A stretch of 64,000 nucleotides of DNA. Source: Jaminaea rosea. Taxonomy: Eukaryota > Basidiomycota > Exobasidiomycetes > Microstromatales. Positions 52,324 through 61,633 of the stretch are shown here, piece after piece; within the stretch, counting starts at the first letter, position 1, and the number at the start of each line of letters is the position of its first letter. The stretch lies in assembly GCF_003144245.1 (NCBI RefSeq), contig NW_020289981.1:158831-222830 (forward strand), written 5' to 3'. The notes below the pieces were generated by a model, which searched no databases, had not been told where the DNA came from, and saw only the letters and a program-made list of their open reading frames with translations. The position numbers and the translations under genes were made by a program.

Positions 52324-55300
52324 ATGGCAACTTCGACGTCGTCACCGCCATCATCCTCGTCGTCGCCGCCGCCGCCGCCATCCCTCCCACGCAGCAGCAG
52401 CGTCTCTGCGTCGATCCGCTCACGCTTCTCACAGCATGACAAGAAGGCTCAGGGAGAACAGGGGCCGTCGAGGGTAGAAGGCCAGGGCGACGTGAGAAAT
52501 GACCCCGGATACGCGTCAACACACGATAATGGAGCCACGCCGCCGCCACCGCCGTCGACGCCGCCAAAGCTCCCACCTCGGCCAAATCCTGCGCCCTCGC
52601 CGGCTGGCAACCCAATCGAACCCCATCTACGCCTCATCATCGCCTTCTTCGCCGCAACATCATGCGTCACTCTGGCTCTCTCCCGTGTACACTGGATCTT
52701 CGCAGCCTTGGCCGCTGCCACGGGTTGCTTCATCTTGTGCAAGCTGCTCCTCTCCCGCGGCCAAGATATTGCGGCGTCTCAACGCTCCGCAGCTGCCCAA
52801 CAAGCATTCGACGCAAAGGACAACACCGAGACCGTCGAATGGCTCAACGTCGTCCTGGGGTCAGTATGGCCGCTGATCAGTGCCGATCTGTTCACACCAT
52901 TCATCGACTTGCTCGAGGACGCCCTACAACTCCAGGTACCGGGCATCGTGCATGCCGTGCGCGTCGAAGACCTTGACCAGGGCGACGTGCCCCTCAACGT
53001 CGACAGCCTCAAAGTCCTGCCCCCCGGTGAGGAGCATTTCCTCGGTGGAAACGCCGCTGTCACTTCGGACGCTCGCACAGATGCGGAGCAAGCCATCTCA
53101 GACGTCGACCTGGGCGAGCATGTCAATCTCGAAGTCACCTTCTCGTACCGCGCCTCGAGCAAGGGCAAGAGCACGGCCACGGATGGAGCGCTGCGGGACG
53201 ATCACAGTCACGCACCACGAGCAGCTCCCGCAGAGACGATCCATCTCCTCCTCTACCTGGCCATTGGCCTGCAGAAGATCGCCGCAGTCGAGGTACCCGT
53301 GTGGTGTGAAGTCGTAGGGGTGCAAGGGAAGATGCGATTACGCTTGCAGCTCGTTCCGGCCTTGCCATTCGTCAAGCACGTCGGCTTCGCCCTCCTCGAG
53401 CAGCCCAGGCTGGAAATCAAGGCCAAACCTCTGGGGCGACGAATGGTCATCGATGCAATGAATCTCCCACTCCTCTCGAGTTACGTCCTTCGCAGCATCC
53501 AGACGACGGTCAAGCCCTTCGTGGCTCCAGGCTCCTACACAATCGACTTGGGCGCCATTATGGGATCAGGAGATGGGCCCAAAAACACCTACGCAGTGGG
53601 CGTAATTGCGGTAGTGATCCACTCGGCCACTGACCTACCCGCGGCAGACGTCAACGGTCTCGCAGACCCATTCGTGACCCTCTCCTTCGCTCGAGCAGGC
53701 AAACCTCTCTTCCGCACTCGCGTCCTTCGCAAGAACAAGAATCCTGTATGGGGAGGAGAGGTCGCCTACCTCCTCGTCGGGCCGGATGAAGTGCGCGATC
53801 ATGACCGTCTGCGCTTCACAATCTTTGACGCCGATCGTTTCTCGGCCGACGATCCGTTGGGCAAGATCGATGTGAGCATCGATCGACTGATCAAGGAGTC
53901 CCTCGCCACGGATACGGATGCGAGATCGTGCGCGTTGATGGAGACGCACGAAGCTGAACTCGAGCCAATGCGCCGTGGGATGAGCACGCAGGGAAGGTTG
54001 AGGTACTCGATCGTCTTTGCGAAGCTGGTACAGCCGCAGGGCTGCGAGGGGACTATGGCGTCACCTGCACGGTCGCAGTTGATGGATCAGGCTGCCCGAC
54101 GTGCGAGGGAGGGCCAGGACGATGCACAGCAGGCAGCCACGGGGGACACGCCACAGCAGCAGCCGGCCAACATGGCCTCCTTCCTCACCCCTTTCGACCG
54201 CTTCGTCCATTCGCTCGGCCTCCCTCTCGACGAGTCCGTCCTTCGTGCTCGTCAAGCACGCAACGAGCGCGTGACCAAGCTGACCAAGCTGCTTGCAGGA
54301 GAAGAAGCGGCCGTAGCATCCCCGCCGGCACGTCAATGGCCGAGCGGCATCCTCGCCTTCCACGTTCACTCCATCCACGGTCTCGAAGTCACACGTACGC
54401 AACGCACCCTCTCCAAGAACTCAGGCGCTGGCAGCGGCGGGAGCGGCGGCGCAGAGGACGATGAAGGAGGTTCTGCAGCTCTCGACGGGGGCGGGCTTAC
54501 CCGCCTACCCTCGAGTTACGTGCAAGTGCTCCTCAACGACGAAGCCGTCCTCGTGACTCGAGTCAAGACCCTCAACCCACGACCGTTCATCAATGCCGGG
54601 TCGGAACGCTTCGTCACCGACTTCTCGCGCGCCCGAGTCGACTTTGTGGTGCGTGACAGGCGGCAGCGCGAAGGAGATCCGATCCTTGGCGTAGTTAGCC
54701 TGGACGTGGCGGAGGTGCTCGGCAACAGTGCGCGATGGAGCGGATGGTGCACGATGGAGGGTGGACTAGGGTATGGAAAGCTCAGGGTCACGCTACTCTG
54801 GCGTAGCGTACATCTCTGCGTGCCACGGCCCCTACGCGGATGGAGCGTTGGAACGCTTTGTGTGACAGGGTTGAAGGCGCAGGTGGGCCATCAAGCCGGA
54901 CTAGAAGGGAGAGAAGCGCATTGGGTACTTGATGGGCGATGGGGCAGAGCCCAAACGGATAGCATCAAGGCCGAAGGGGTTGCCATGACCTACGACTACA
55001 ATTATGCAGGAGGACTTCGCCTGCCGATGCGCAGTCGCTACCCATCTTCTCTCACGCTCACTCTGCGCTGCTCTACAGCGCGACTTCCAGGTCGACATCG
55101 CCGCCGTGTCATTGGCTGCCTACCACTCGATCGCACATTAGTCGACGCAGAGAGGATCGAGGCAGGGAGCAGAACCTTGCGAGTGGGGCTGTACGCTACC
55201 AATGATCACAGAGCAGTAGAGGCGCTGTGCAGAAGAGCCACCGTTGGGGACGTACAGGGGCATCGCCATGCCGCCCTGCGTGACCTTGTCAAGGCTCCCC

Positions 55301-56052
55301 TGCTCATAGAGGATGAAGATCAAGATGTCGCTCATCGATCTGCTGCATCTTTGTCCAGCGACGGCAGCGACGTCGAAGGCGAAGATACAAGGTCACGGCG
55401 GTCTAGTGGGATGCATCGCCGCACCTCGTCTGGCTCTGTACACCCCAGCCTCGCCCTGGTCGGACACGTCGACGTCACTCTCGCCTTTATTCCGGGCATC
55501 AGTGACGCCCACTCCTCGCTGCTGAGCGGTGATCACGAATTGCGTTATGCGCACGAGGCATGGCTGTGCAAGCGGGACGCGGGGATGAGGACCACCCCTC
55601 CTGGGTTGGACGCGCGCGACCCGAATGATCTGGGCGACCCGTGTGACGAGGAGCAACCCCTCGCCTCACCGAACGGCTCGGAGGAGGATGAGGAGCTCAC
55701 GAGCTTTTTGCGCTCCTCCTCTCTCAACCCTAGCGGAGCAGACGTCTCCGACTACCCCTCGGTCCGACGAAGGCAGCCACGCCCTCCCAGCCCACCTGTA
55801 GGTGAAGAGCCTTCCTCTTCCTCCTCATCGCGCCACATCCCTTCGTCGTCCTCGTTTTCCAACCGCATGTCTCAGCGTCACCGCCAGGAAGCCGGGCTGG
55901 CCCAGCTGAAGCCGTATCGCACCTTGCGCTGGTTGAAGCAGAATGTGGACGACGGGATGGGCAATTTGCGCAAACGTGGACTGGTTGGCGGGATGGAGAA
56001 GAGGGATGAGAGGGTTGAGAAGATGGAGAGGGAGGGAGTGAGTAATTTCTGA
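52324..56052 (+). CDS. SMP and C2 domain protein, tricalbin/extended-synaptotagmin-like
   Basis: Single exon, 1242 residues. After a Pro/Ser-rich cytosolic tail come two close hydrophobic segments (about 102-145: LRLIIAFFAATSCVTLAL and HWIFAALAAATGCFILCKLL), as in ER hairpin anchors. Next is an SMP-type lipid-binding domain (about 165-405: ETVEWLNVVLGSVWPLISAD, then WCEVVGVQGKMRLRLQLVP). A C2 domain follows (about 420-560) with DVNGLADPFVTLSF and FDADRFSADDPLG, whose Asp residues fit calcium binding; a second, more divergent C2 lies near 672-800. The C-terminus is Ser-rich then basic. Tricalbins tether ER to plasma membrane and move lipids. The order anchor-SMP-C2 supports the call; the long tail after C2 is lineage-specific. 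Confidence 0.85.
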   Translation: MATSTSSPPSSSSSPPPPPSLPRSSSVSASIRSRFSQHDKKAQGEQGPSRVEGQGDVRNDPGYASTHDNGATPPPPPSTPPKLPPRPNPAPSPAGNPIEPHLRLIIAFFAATSCVTLALSRVHWIFAALAAATGCFILCKLLLSRGQDIAASQRSAAAQQAFDAKDNTETVEWLNVVLGSVWPLISADLFTPFIDLLEDALQLQVPGIVHAVRVEDLDQGDVPLNVDSLKVLPPGEEHFLGGNAAVTSDARTDAEQAISDVDLGEHVNLEVTFSYRASSKGKSTATDGALRDDHSHAPRAAPAETIHLLLYLAIGLQKIAAVEVPVWCEVVGVQGKMRLRLQLVPALPFVKHVGFALLEQPRLEIKAKPLGRRMVIDAMNLPLLSSYVLRSIQTTVKPFVAPGSYTIDLGAIMGSGDGPKNTYAVGVIAVVIHSATDLPAADVNGLADPFVTLSFARAGKPLFRTRVLRKNKNPVWGGEVAYLLVGPDEVRDHDRLRFTIFDADRFSADDPLGKIDVSIDRLIKESLATDTDARSCALMETHEAELEPMRRGMSTQGRLRYSIVFAKLVQPQGCEGTMASPARSQLMDQAARRAREGQDDAQQAATGDTPQQQPANMASFLTPFDRFVHSLGLPLDESVLRARQARNERVTKLTKLLAGEEAAVASPPARQWPSGILAFHVHSIHGLEVTRTQRTLSKNSGAGSGGSGGAEDDEGGSAALDGGGLTRLPSSYVQVLLNDEAVLVTRVKTLNPRPFINAGSERFVTDFSRARVDFVVRDRRQREGDPILGVVSLDVAEVLGNSARWSGWCTMEGGLGYGKLRVTLLWRSVHLCVPRPLRGWSVGTLCVTGLKAQVGHQAGLEGREAHWVLDGRWGRAQTDSIKAEGVAMTYDYNYAGGLRLPMRSRYPSSLTLTLRCSTARLPGRHRRRVIGCLPLDRTLVDAERIEAGSRTLRVGLYATNDHRAVEALCRRATVGDVQGHRHAALRDLVKAPLLIEDEDQDVAHRSAASLSSDGSDVEGEDTRSRRSSGMHRRTSSGSVHPSLALVGHVDVTLAFIPGISDAHSSLLSGDHELRYAHEAWLCKRDAGMRTTPPGLDARDPNDLGDPCDEEQPLASPNGSEEDEELTSFLRSSSLNPSGADVSDYPSVRRRQPRPPSPPVGEEPSSSSSSRHIPSSSSFSNRMSQRHRQEAGLAQLKPYRTLRWLKQNVDDGMGNLRKRGLVGGMEKRDERVEKMEREGVSNF

Positions 56053-56229
56053 GGCGATCGTGCGGCCCTCCGTAACTACTCTCGGCGAGATGGGAGCTCG
56101 AGGCAGAGACGTGACTGACGACAAGAACAAGTAGCAAAGGCTCTGTATTATGTCCTTCAAGCTATGCGTTGCGTTGCAGTGGTATGTACATTTGTGGCGA
56201 GACAGAAGAGGTAGAAGTCCATGTGAGAA

Positions 56230-56267
56230 GTAGAGGGTCGAGAGTAGCGTAGAGGGTCAAGAGTAGC
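56230..56267. repeat. Two tandem 19-base units
   Basis: GTAGAGGGTCRAGAGTAGC occurs at 56230-56248 and 56249-56267 with one difference, in the convergent gap between the SMP/C2 and ADAM genes. Probably 3' untranslated sequence. Confidence 0.8.
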
Positions 56268-56320
56268 GTGTAGTGTAGAGCGGCGCGACAGGGTAATTAG
56301 ACGAGAGACGTGTCGCAGCC

Positions 56321-59197
56321 CTATCTGCCGTTCCACTGCGTAGCATCAACCCACCCGCTCTGGCTCTGCCTCTGGTAGCCCTGCGAGTGGCGAGCCGGAA
56401 CAGGTGGTGGAGGGCCATTGGGCGCCGCGTAGGAGGGATAATCGTTGCTGGCCACATTCTGGTAGCCGTATGGCCCTCCTGGCGGAGCCGCCGATGCTGG
56501 TGCCCCACTGTTGCGCATCGGTGGTGGCTGTACCGGTCCACCGCTGCGACGTCCCCTCCTCCAGCCTCCCGCAGCAGCAGCTGGCTTTGTTCCTGCCCGC
56601 CTTCTGCCGCCGAAGCAGCAGCGGAGCAAGCCCCACAGGATTGCAATGACGATGATCGCCACAACAATCGTCACAGGAATGGCAATGTTCAAGTTGTTCC
56701 TATACCACCCCTTGAATGTATCCTGCCAGCCGCTGCTCTTGCACTCGCCGCCTTCACAGAATCCGCCGTACCCACACGCAGTCCCGTCGATAAAGTTGGT
56801 CTGGAACAAGGTGCAAGTCCCAGGGTTGGAGTCGTCCTGACATGCCAAGGAGCACGACTGGTCTGAGCGGACCGAGCAAGCCTTGTCAAAGGTGCCTGAG
56901 CCGCTCGAGGAGGTCTGGGATCGACATTGCTGATCGCGAGAGGTGCAGACCCCATTCGCGCATTGCAGTCCTCCAGAGCCGCATGAGGACCCATTCTCCT
57001 TGTATTCGTCGGCGGGGCAGTCCGCGGAGGAGCCAGTGCAGTACTCGGCCGTGTCGCACCCACTGTTGTCCTTGGCGGCACGGCAGAGCTTGGAAGCTGC
57101 GGCGAACTGACACGAGTCGGTACAGCAAGCGGTCGAGGTAGGGTCGCACTGCGAGCCGCTCGTAAGCTTGCACTCCGAAGAACAGCAGCGCGAACCGTTT
57201 GCTCCTGCGTCGCATTCCTCGCCAGGCTCAAGGATGCCGTTGCCGCACTGTTGAGTCGAGAGGGTGTTACGGCTGCCTGGCTTGGTGACGCAATTCGTGT
57301 TGAGGCCGCCACCGAGCATGGTGCACATGTTGCCGATGGAGCAGGGCGAGAAGCTCATCGTGTTCCGCGCTGCTACGGGAGACATGATGTGCGCGTCGGC
57401 GTCATTGCAGTTCGACGAGGATTGAGGACAGCAGACGGCGCTGTTCGATTGACGAGCCGTGCTGCCGCTGAGAGTGCAGCCGGACATGCAGTCTGCGAGC
57501 GAACGAGGAGAGATGGTCAATTGCTGCGGTGACGACTGTTCGTTAGAACCCGCTGCTGCTCACCATGTACGAGGCCAAAGTTATGCCCGATCTCGTGGGC
57601 GACCACCTGCGCATTGCGATTCGTGTTGGAGGTGACACCCGTGCCCGAAACGGTATCACTCCCCGACTTGCTCGTATCTGTCTTGCACAATGTCCCCAGC
57701 CAGGCCACGCCAATCTCTCCGACATTCTCACCCGAGCTACCACAGCCCGTAATCAAGTGCCACAGCCCCGTGCCATTTGCGGACTGTGCTCCTCTCCACT
57801 CTGAAAAGGCGCTGAGCCTGTCGTCGATGGTCATCGCACTGCATCCGGTATTCCAGGGCACGCTGGCGTTCGCGCTGCTTGGGCAGGTAGGCTGACGCAC
57901 GTCGAGCTCGACCACGCCCAGCGAGACGTTGAAGGTGTTGCGGTAGGTGGTGGAGACGGAGTTGATGACGTTGAGCAGCGTGGTGCTGGTGTTGCTGACC
58001 GACCCGCCGTTGGCCTGCGTAAAGCTGCAGTCCGCTGCCATGCCGATATACACTACCATAGCGCTCTTGGGGCAGCCCTGCGTGTTGCCGATCGAGGAGA
58101 CAAAGGAGTTGTTGGCGCCATTGCCAAGGGCGTCTTGGCGACGAACCAGGGGAACGTCGTAGGAAAAGTCCGGGGTGGCGAGGTCGCGTGACCATAACGG
58201 GGAGAAGGAGGACGTGGGCTCGCGTGGGTCGAACCAAGCGCGACGACCGAGAGTCGTGGTGGCGGGCAGAGCAAAGAAGTCGAGTGGCGACTTGCTCCAT
58301 TCGTCATTGTTGTCGTCCGTCAGAAAGAGGTGGTTGTTTGCATTGTAGTCGTGGCCGTCGTGTGTGCAGCCTGTAGGCGCGGTCACATCCCTGACAGCCA
58401 AGCCCGCTCGCTCCATCTCAAAGTCGGTGAGCAGGTCCGAGTCGCGATGAATGACGAGGTTATTCAGATCCATGCTGCGACGATGCAAGGCTGGGTCCAG
58501 GTGGTGCCGCCCGGCGTGGTAGGTCCTCGCCGTCTGGATTGTATGCTGATTGCCTCGCCAGTCAAAGAGGCCTTCGAAGCGCGGCGCATCGCCATCGTCG
58601 TGCAGCATGATTGCTGCGTGGCCCATGACGCCCTCTTGCTCGTCCAGTCCTGACAACCTCCGACTGACTCCGACTGAATCCTCGTACATTCTCCTCGCCG
58701 AATGCTCGGGGTGTACCACCACACCGCGATAGGCCCGCACGCTCTCCCGCGCAATGGTCCTCCTCTCCTCGAGTACCTCCCTCTGCTCCCTCTCATCCCA
58801 TCCCCAGACATTCAGGGTTGCGCCCTCTTGTGGCACAATCTCATCGTTGGGCTCGAGATGGAGATGGAAAGTCTGGTTGAAGCCGCGCAGGCTCAGTCGT
58901 ATTGAGTCAGAGGAGAGGACGTGCGCAGGAGGGGAGGAACGGCGTACCACTCCTTTGGACGTCGGGTGGCCAGACCGTCGCACAACATCGATTGAGGCGT
59001 CGCTGGCGTAGGCGATGCGGGAGAGAGGGTTGGGTCGTTGTGAGTGGGCTGTGTGCGCAGGCAGAGGATGGAAGATGAGGGTCAGACTATATGCGTATGC
59101 ACGAGGCTTGCCGTTGCCACTCACCATCTACGATCGTTGCGGTATATGCTGCGAGACCAAGCAGGGCGAAGAGGAAAAGGCTGCGAATGCTGGGCAT
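56321..59197 (-). CDS. ADAM-type membrane metalloprotease (fungal ADM family)
   Basis: Three exons, complement of 56321-57492, 57564-59048 and 59125-59197 (909 residues). Exon 1 encodes a signal peptide (MPSIRSLFLFALLGLAAYTA). A prodomain of about 250 residues is followed by a reprolysin-type zinc domain; the motif HEIGHNFGLVHD (509-520) is completed only by splicing, since the intron splits the codon of its final Asp. A disintegrin-like Cys-rich domain (about 599-690: CGNGILEPGEECDAG), a further Cys-rich part with an EGF-like end (CGYGGFCEGGEC), one membrane helix (about 784-808: IAIPVTIVVAIIVIAILWGL) and a Pro-rich cytoplasmic tail complete it. ADAMs shed surface proteins; fungal substrates are largely unknown. 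Confidence 0.92.
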
Positions 59198-59817
59198 CTC
59201 GGACGATCCACGGAGCTTGCAGGTACAATCCAAGGGAGCAGGTTGCGTACAGGGATTGACGTGCCTGTCCGTAGGTCAAGGCCGTCCCAATTTGTTCGGT
59301 GGAGCGATGCTAACGTTGGGAGCGAGAGCAATCGACGACGGCAGGGGCTGTGAGCCAAGCAAGCGTCTATGGTGCCGATCCGGGTAGTAATGAGGGTGTG
59401 AACCAGGGAAAGAGAGATTCAAAGACGAAGAAAAGCGAAAAGCGGCGAGGTCGTCAAGGTCGTAAAAAGAAGTGATGGTGGTGGCGTGTGGCGTATGCGA
59501 TGACGAACTGCAAGACCAACGTCTAGCCAGTGGGTCGGACGCTGCGATGCAATGCGATGGGCGTGTGTTGAGTTGAGATGAGGCAGAGGCACCGCAACTC
59601 TGCTGTGCTCAGTCGAGTGCCAGTCCGCCAGAGGCCGCGGAGGCTCAAGACCCGGCCTCGGAAGATTGTCTTGGCGACGGGCAATAAGGCGGGGAGGGAA
59701 GGAGACACGGCAAGCTAGGGTCCAGCGAACAAATGGAGGCTGTGCTGCGACGATGACAAGGCGACGACGACGATGACAGACGATGACGAGATGACATGCT
59801 ATTAGCGGAGCGCAGAT
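59198..59817. other. Intergenic region upstream of the ADAM gene
   Basis: 620 bases between the ADAM start and the histidine-phosphatase stop. Contains GACGATGAC-type simple sequence near 59745-59790. No gene supported. Confidence 0.5.
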
Positions 59818-61345
59818 TCAGTTGAGTGAAGAGGACGTTGGGTCGAATTTGACTACCAGGGGTACCTGCACGTGCGACAGGCAGAAGAAGTGATCAGCCA
59901 GGGTTCGCAGTGCAATACCCTCGTCTTTGCGCTGGCATCGGTGCTCACAATGGCCCCTGTAGCAGGCTTGAAATGCTTGTGATTCGTGGCGCGCCAAAGC
60001 GACTCCATGACGCCGGAGTGGGAGGAGATGTGAATCACTGGAGGCGAGGCCAAGATGAGGCGGAAGGGTGGCTAGGTGAGCGAATGGCGAGGCAGGCTGC
60101 ACCTCGACGTCGCCCCATTCACCTTGATGTCCCTTGCTGAGTTGAAAAATATCCTTCAGAGCCTTGGCAACACGCGTGGTCATCTCGTCTACCGTCTCGT
60201 GGATTTTCTGAGCGGGCAGAGAGGCAAAGGGCGAGGGAGGTCAGCAACAGCTTGGCCCGGACGTAGCGCCGCAACCGAAGACAGGGTCTCTGGAGAGCAC
60301 GAGCTGCTCTACGGTGACCTGGGTGGTGGGAAGCTTCATCGCGGCCTCTCGGCACGGACTCACCCCAAATGCCCCATCCTCCTCGGTAAACCCAGGCTCA
60401 ATGGTCCATCCGGGATTGTACCCTTTGACCACACTCCTCGTGGATCGCTCATCGCATGTGTGCACATCGCGATAATTCTCGCGCAAGCCATCCGTGATGT
60501 ACGGAGCCTCAATACTACTCCTACCCAGCACCTTTGCTACCTCTCGCCCCTCTGCCAGGCTCACCTTGAATCTCTCATCCTCCTCGGTGAACCCCTGCTC
60601 AATCTCAAAGTGCGGGAAGTTTCGCTGGATCTCACTCTTGGTCGATCGGTTGATGCACGTGTTGTCGTTGCCGTACTGCTCACGCAGGTCCTCCTTGACG
60701 TACGGCGCACCGACGGCCTTGCCCTCCCCACCCGGCGGTATTGTGCCAGGCGGGAGGAGCAAGCCTTCGTAGCTCAGCTGAAGCGTCCGTGAGGAGCGCT
60801 TCAGAGGGGACGAAAAGAGCTTGGTGGGCAGTGGTGCGTGATCTTTGCTTTGGGAGGAGAGGTGGAGTTGACGCTGCCATTCCCGATTAACGGAGCGCGC
60901 TTGGTCTTCCCCGATGGGAGTGAGCTCGGGGTCTGGACCCCAAATCGCTTCGCCGTCACCATTTAGCAGAGCCCATTTGGCATCCCTGCGCAGCGTGGAC
61001 GAAGTGAGTGAGCAGGCATCGCCATAGAGCATACATGGCTCCCGCGCCTACTCACCACGCCTCGGTCCCATACTTTGCCTCGGCTACATTGTGGAAGCCC
61101 TCGCCATGACGAGCAGCGAAGACGAGTTTGTACTCCGTCCCCTTGCCCGCAGCTTGGGCTTCCTCGTTCCATTGCTGCACGTCTGCCACCAGACTAGACC
61201 ATGTGCGGTTGGGCAAGAGACCAAAGTTCTCGGGAATGGCGGGGAAGGAAGCAGGGTTGCGGGTGGGCTCGTCGAAGACAAAGTACCCGGAGACGACTTC
61301 GAAACCAAAGTGGGCGTGAGGATGTCGGGTATCACAAGATGACAT
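59818..61345 (-). CDS. Histidine phosphatase (Pmu1/phosphoglycerate-mutase-like) with duplicated internal module
   Basis: Five exons, complement of 59818-59865, 59949-60037, 60123-60207, 60364-60985 and 61056-61345 (377 residues). AARHGEGFHN (R79, H80) is the RHG signature with the phospho-accepting His; ISSHSG (H339) supplies the second His. WDAKWALLNGD and GPDPELTPIGEDQA are typical of Pmu1-like proteins. Residues 190-237 and 257-304 are two copies of one module (APYVKEDLRE... and APYITDGLRE...), each ending GFTEED-x2-F-x, joined by 19 residues. A second donor after copy 1 (exon end 60565) would give a single-copy protein of 310 residues. A hydrophobic stretch lies just upstream in frame but without an ATG, so the start at MSSCDTRH is tentative. 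Confidence 0.87.
60364..60708 (-). repeat. Intragenic duplication of a 48-codon phosphatase module
   Basis: Copy 1 is 60565-60708 and copy 2 is 60364-60507 (144 bases each), separated by 57 bases (60508-60564). The protein copies share 23 of 48 residues. Both are directly followed by a GTGAG(C/T) donor-like site at the same alignment position. Confidence 0.85.
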
Positions 61346-61633
61346 GGCGGGGATGATGGCGAGGATGGACAAGAAGCAACCGACGTACCAGCGAGTCACG
61401 TCGCTCCATCACCTGCCAATCGCTGCGTTGCCTGCTGCACGGCCCGGGGGCTTCGATCGGACGCATCTCTTGGCCGCCGTTGCTGCCGCCGCCGGCTTCG
61501 GAGAACGTGGGTGCCACGTGGCTGGAGGGCCCAGTCCGCCTGCCGCCGTGCAGGCATCCATTCCAAATTCGCATCCCTTTCCAACTAACCTTGCGATCCT
61601 CGATGCCGTTACAGCCTCAGCTGTCCGCCAGCG
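61346..61633. promoter_or_regulatory. Divergent promoter, phosphatase and TFIIIA-like genes
   Basis: 288 bases between divergent start codons; shared promoter inferred from arrangement. An unassigned first exon of the phosphatase could also lie here. Confidence 0.45.

Noticed and set aside
61345-61399. Possible signal peptide upstream of the phosphatase start (WYVGCFLSILAIIPAM)
   Set aside because: In frame, but the only start there is GTG and an in-frame stop lies just upstream; kept only as a caveat.
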